The notes beneath the pieces were generated by a model. The model did not search any database. It was not told the DNA's origin and saw only the letters and a list, made by a program, of their open reading frames with translations. The position numbers were made by a program, and so were the translations under genes. Shown piece after piece: positions 59,561-64,000 of a stretch of DNA of 64,000 bases (position 1 is its first letter; every line of letters starts with the position of its first letter). The DNA is from Nannobrachium achirus (Eukaryota; Chordata; Actinopteri; Myctophiformes; Myctophidae), in assembly GCA_963921795.1 (NCBI GenBank), contig OY997639.1, positions 45,901,805 to 45,965,804 of the forward strand, written 5' to 3'.

Positions 59561-59787
59561 TCGTCACTGTCGGGCAGAAACCTTGTATCTCCAAGTTTCA
59601 AATGTGTATGTTTTTTGATAAATTAAAGCTCTAGTTCATCATACAAAAGTTTCGCACAAAACTAATGAAAATAGCAGATCTACAAGCACACGAGGCATTA
59701 TGTGCTTGTAGATCGGCTATCTTCACTAGTTTAATAATACAAAACGAGCGGTTTTGGACATACAAGGTTTCCACCCGACAACGACGA
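59561..59787 (+). mobile_element. TA-flanked hairpin MITE, best-preserved copy
   Basis: TCGTCACTGTCGGGCAGAAA to GGTTTCCACCCGACAACGACGA, with TA on both sides. It is 227 bp. The hairpin ATAGCAGATCTACAAGCACA / TGTGCTTGTAGATCGGCTAT lies at 59671-59720. Confidence 0.88.
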
Positions 59788-59860
59788 TATGGTACAAACA
59801 TACAGATACATAGGCATGTGTATACCTAACCTTACAACTCATCCTCAAATGTCTTCAACA

Positions 59861-59898
59861 CACACGCACACGCACACGCACACACACACACACACACA
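59861..59898. repeat. (CA)n with CG interruptions
   Basis: ACACGC units followed by CA. Confidence 0.9.
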
Positions 59899-59977
59899 GG
59901 AACAAAGGTTTCAGAACTGACTGCTGGTAGAAGACTATTTCAGGCCCCACTGGCTAACATGAATAAAGCTCCATTAA

Positions 59978-60008
59978 CCCCCCCCCCCCCCCACCACCAC
60001 CACCACCA
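59978..60008. repeat. C run and (CAC)n
   Basis: C15 followed by about five CAC units. Confidence 0.9.
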
Positions 60009-60050
60009 CTCTCTACTCCATCTTCCCCTCGTCCCTATACTCACTGTCCC

Positions 60051-60205
<155 letters not shown>

Positions 60206-60754
60206 CTCCCTCTCTCTCCCCTTGCCTTCCCCTACACCTCCCTCTCTCTCTCCCCTTGTGTCCCCCTATCTTTCTCTCCCTAATATATTCCCTCCAGCCA
60301 TTTTCAGGGACTCTCAGGGAAGGAAGCAATCTCAGATTTATTTTTCCCCCAATTTCCAATTTGAGAGACCCCTGCAGCAAGATCTTGAGTGTCTGGTCTA
60401 TGTGTAGTCCTGTTAAATTAAAGTCTGTTAAAAAAATAAAAAAAGAAGGCGGGGTGGGGGGGTTATTTCAATGGTTCTTCATGCTTAGATGTGAAAACAA
60501 GACTATGCAATAACATGTACTGCAGGAAGCATCACTTACATCACCATCTAGTCCAGGCTCTGTGAGATGCATCTTGCTATTGGATTCCTCATATTACACA
60601 AGCAGCAATGTTTCAGTGAGCCCGGACCCACAGCGAGAGATTAAACATCTGGTAGTTTATGTGCTCAGGGCACAAAGGAGTGTAGGAAGGCCTGAAATGC
60701 ATGACGGTCATCGTTATGGAATGGTCTTCGTGATGTGACTCAACACTGCTAGTT
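60206..60754. other. non-coding DNA
   Basis: Pyrimidine-rich to 60290. Nothing else recognised. Confidence 0.35.
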
Positions 60755-60850
60755 TAACCCATTTACAGTAGACCTGAGGCCTTCTAATCCTGACCTAAGT
60801 TTTCTGAAAAACGTCAAATATTTATTCAAAAATGATTACAACAACAACCC
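60755..60850. mobile_element. dispersed repeat shared with 16567-16650
   Basis: GTTTAACCCATTTACAGTAG, GACCTGAGGCCTTCTAATCC and AAGTTTTCTGAAAAACGTC match the earlier copy in order. Confidence 0.6.
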
Positions 60851-61287
60851 CAAAGGGGCTCCCGGCTTGGAAGGTATAGTTACGTAAAGGGGTTCCTGGT
60901 CTAAATTGGGTAACCTCTAACACTCTCAGCGTTAAATTAAAGTTGAGGGATTGTATGATCAACTAAAATGTACATGACTAAAATGATAAAGAATTGCAAG
61001 TATGAACCGATCTTCTTGAGCAACTTTATGATGCTGCAATATAATTTGACTTCACAACCAACATCAGCAACCACACAAGTCAATATATTCAAAACTGTAA
61101 ACAGCTTAGAAGGAAAATGCTGACTACAAAACAGTATTTAGGTGCATTAACCTCTGTTTTTCCGTCAGGGTATCTGTCATTGGGGTACAGCAGATGGATA
61201 TTGAATAGTTACAGCCAAATCTCGCTCTGCCTTTGTGCTAGCATTAACCTGACCCCCATCCCCCAGCAGAATAAAATCTGAAACCCA
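60851..61287. other. non-coding DNA
   Basis: Nothing recognised. Confidence 0.35.
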
Positions 61288-61487
61288 NNNNNNNNNNNNN
61301 NNNNNNNNNNNNNNNNNNNNNNNNNNNNNNNNNNNNNNNNNNNNNNNNNNNNNNNNNNNNNNNNNNNNNNNNNNNNNNNNNNNNNNNNNNNNNNNNNNNN
61401 NNNNNNNNNNNNNNNNNNNNNNNNNNNNNNNNNNNNNNNNNNNNNNNNNNNNNNNNNNNNNNNNNNNNNNNNNNNNNNNNNNNNNNN
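61288..61487. other. assembly gap (200 N)
   Basis: Exactly 200 unknown bases. The round length suggests a placeholder, so the true size may differ. Any ORF through it is meaningless. Confidence 0.99.
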
Positions 61488-61579
61488 CCATCTATTCACT
61501 AAATCCTCTTTCATACTCCAATACCAATGAAAAAGAATACCTCCTCCGCTCAGTAGACCCCGTGCGCCTTGACTCGCTG

Positions 61580-61828
<249 letters not shown>

Positions 61829-61980
61829 GCCCTCTATTCCCTGTGTAAAGCCTGGAGACAGGTGTTGGATTAGCTCGCTGTAAGAAAAGAGCTCAGCTCT
61901 TCTGATAGAGTAGAGCTGGCCTGCAGAGCAGAAAGGCAGGTGCACCGCAGAAAGAAAGAAGAGAAGGGGAGTGGTGTGCA

Positions 61981-62004
61981 CGTGCGTGTGCGTGTGTGTG
62001 CGCG

Positions 62005-62092
<88 letters not shown>

Positions 62093-62100
62093 CGTGCGTG
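61981..62100. repeat. (GT)n with GCGT ends
   Basis: GTGCGTGT mosaic, a long GT tract, then three GCGT units. Confidence 0.95.
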
Positions 62101-62151
62101 CACTGAACTCAAAATGTACTTGAATAAAGGTACAAAATGCATCACGGCGCA

Positions 62152-62178
62152 TTGTGAGCTTTAGATCGTCTATTTTCA
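62152..62178. repeat. hairpin-arm motif, isolated
   Basis: GTGAGCTTTAGATCGTCTATTT, one arm of the recurrent hairpin, with no partner visible. Confidence 0.55.
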
Positions 62179-62256
62179 AATGACCAAAATGTATATAGGG
62201 CTGAAGGGGTCAATTTAATAATCAAAATCTAGTAACTCAAGTTTTCAAATAAATCT

Positions 62257-62685
62257 AGTGGTAGTAAAAAGTACAATATTTGGATCCGAGTAGTGGAGTA
62301 GAAGTAAAAGTATCGGAAATGGGAAATACTCAAGTAAAGTACAAATATCTCAAACTTGTACTTAAAGGGGAAGACCACCCATTTTCAATTTTGAAATATG
62401 TCATTGATATACCTTAAAGAAGTTGTGTGGAAATAGAAAAAAAGTTCCCCCTCTTCTGTGTTGCCTACAACTGGAGGATTGATTTTGGGGTTTGTATTGT
62501 AAAGTCCAGAATGATGACATCACACTCTGGACTTTACAATACAAACCCCAAAATCAATCTTCCAGTTCTAGGCAACACAGAAGGGGGGGAACTTTTTTTC
62601 TATTTCCACACAACTCCTCTAAGGTATATGGTCTTCCCCTTTAAGTAGTATTTAAGTAAATGTATTTATTTACTTTACACCACTG
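62257..62685. mobile_element. hAT-like MITE (CAGTGGTG group) interrupted by a nested insertion
   Basis: The left TAGTGGTAGTAAAAAGTAC and right TTTACTTTACACCACTG are the ends of a MITE group rich in CAAGTAAAGTAC-type phrases. If 62366-62640 and one TTAA are ignored, the sequence reads smoothly as GTACTTAAGTAGTATTTAAG, so the inner element landed in a TTAA site. Confidence 0.65.
62366..62640. mobile_element. TTAA-flanked fold-back element, nested
   Basis: AGGGGAAGACCA and TGGTCTTCCCCT are the termini, with TTAA at 62362-62365 and 62641-62644. Almost the whole element is an inverted repeat. The left arm (to 62510) is about 30 bp longer than the right arm (from 62526), which lacks the CATTTTCAATTTTGAAATA segment. 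There is no ORF. It is similar to the fragment at 11944. Confidence 0.85.
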
Positions 62686-62712
62686 CGTGCGTGCGTGCGT
62701 GCGTGCATACGT
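62686..62712. repeat. (GCGT)n
   Basis: About five GCGT units right at the MITE boundary. Confidence 0.85.
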
Positions 62713-62925
62713 GCGCGTCAGGGTCTCCAGCCAGCCCAGTCATCCCATCTACTCAGAAAAAGGGAGCCTCTTGGCAGAGCAGTGTTCTGTAATTGGAGAG
62801 CTTGGCAAAAACCAGAGCTGTGTGGCACACTGTGCTGCTGCTGCCACGTGGCAATGGCTGCTCACCAGCTGGTCTGCCTGCACCTCTTGCACACGCATGT
62901 ACACACACAAGCGGTCAAGCGCGCG

Positions 62926-62928
<3 letters not shown>

Positions 62929-63022
<94 letters not shown>
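62929..63022. repeat. (CA)n microsatellite
   Basis: About 46 units after a GCGCGCACGC lead. Confidence 0.97.
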
Positions 63023-63023
<1 letters not shown>

Positions 63024-64000
63024 AAGTCTGCAATTGAGGATTTTCACTTTGACCTACATTTATTTCATAACCATTATTATACACTTATCTTAACCTTAAG
63101 AAAATATTGATTCAAATATACTGTAACTGTAAACTCTAAACCAAAAAACATATATATATATGAAAAAAGAAAAAACTTTCACATACATACCTACATAGAG
63201 TAAATCAGAGTTAGACAGCAATTGAGAAAACATTTGCACGCATGCACACACATACGCACAGGCATACACATTAATTTAGCACACAACTATGGCAACAGGG
63301 AGAAAACAGGGGAGTAAACGAGGCCTCTCCAGATACTTTCGTTGTCAAGGAAACCCCTGAGAGACTCTCCACCATTTCACTATGGGACGTTCTAAATATC
63401 CCTCTCTCCCGTGCGCGCCCGCATGTACTGTGCTTACAGTACCTCTAATCGTCCCATCTGATGCCAAAGTACACATACATTATGGTAAGAAAGAAAAAAT
63501 AAAAGAATAAAATTGAGAAAGAGACTCGAGAGCAGAGCGAGGTGGAGAAAAAAGAAAACATCAGGTGCATCCAGGTTTCCACATTATGCTCTTATTTATT
63601 GCGCTCCTACTTTGATTCATGTTATACTGACATAATCAAAAGAGTTTGACCCAGGTCTACTCAAAATTAACTTTGGTGTCAGTGCAACTTTTTCAGAGTT
63701 CACCCAAAGTTTGAATAAACAGTTAAATCAATGGCTTAAAATGAACACCAACATTTTATATACACAGATTTATATACAGTATAGAAGACATTTTTGTGTA
63801 GAGTCACTTCCTCGTTTAGTACAAGGAAGTTGCTGCGGGCAAGGGGAAGAGAATGTACAGTAAGTACAGTAAATGAATTTGATTGGCTCGCATTCGCATT
63901 CCCACAATTACATCATCAAAATATTAGCGAATAAAAGAGCTGTTTTTCCACCCTTTTTAAAATGTCAGCGGCCGTTTTAGTAAAATTCTCAGGTGTTTTG
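63023..64000. other. non-coding DNA
   Basis: AT-rich, unique-looking. Positions 63590-63760 may be conserved non-coding DNA, but nothing decisive is visible. Confidence 0.3.

Overview
This window looks like gene-poor, non-coding DNA from a ray-finned (teleost-type) fish genome. The evidence is an L2-type LINE 3' end, tRNA-derived SINEs, many short hAT-like and TTAA- or TA-flanked fold-back elements, very dense long (AC)n and (GCGT)n microsatellites, an assembly gap of 200 Ns, and no bacterial-style operons. The species cannot be fixed from the sequence alone. I find no host protein-coding exon, rRNA gene or functional tRNA gene that I can support. Almost all short ORFs are microsatellite translations (Cys-Val, Thr-His, Ser-Leu runs) or pieces of repeats.

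Layout. 1-14.5 kb: microsatellites, several fold-back elements (4561-4812, 4863-5366), an L2-type LINE tail (to 5752), a ~0.7-kb tandem duplication bounded by small palindromes (7998-9502), and the first copies of a TA-flanked MITE family with a central hairpin. 14.58-15.74 kb: a hAT-like MITE, a (TA)n tract, and inside that tract a 385-bp miniature LTR element (15092-15476). 16-47 kb: mostly unique-looking AT-rich DNA, some of it resembling conserved non-coding DNA, with SINEs, hAT MITEs carrying 8-bp target duplications, and microsatellites. 47.859-55.715 kb: a complete Ty3/Gypsy-type LTR retrotransposon, the only convincing protein-coding locus. 56-64 kb: more microsatellites, a tRNA-SINE, two TTAA-flanked elements (one nested in another MITE), and the N gap.

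The Gypsy element has 1.5-kb LTRs that look identical except for one 2-bp indel, an intact gag, an intact pol (protease, RT, RNase H, integrase), a candidate -1 frameshift signal (GTTAAAC, 8-nt spacer, 9-bp stem) joining them, a candidate primer site, a polypurine tract and a 4-bp CTGA flank duplication. It therefore appears young and possibly autonomous.

The most unusual item is the miniature element at 15092-15476. It has 164-bp TG/TA...CA LTRs around only 57 bp of internal DNA, which holds a near-perfect tRNA-His primer-binding site and a polypurine tract. Each LTR contains a tRNA-like module with A-box-like and B-box sequences. This is a vertebrate TRIM-like element formally comparable to plant Cassandra TRIMs, which carry 5S rRNA sequence in their LTRs. 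A second theme is a hairpin module (core GCTTGTAGATCGGCTATTTT) found at about 17 places, inside several apparently unrelated MITE families.
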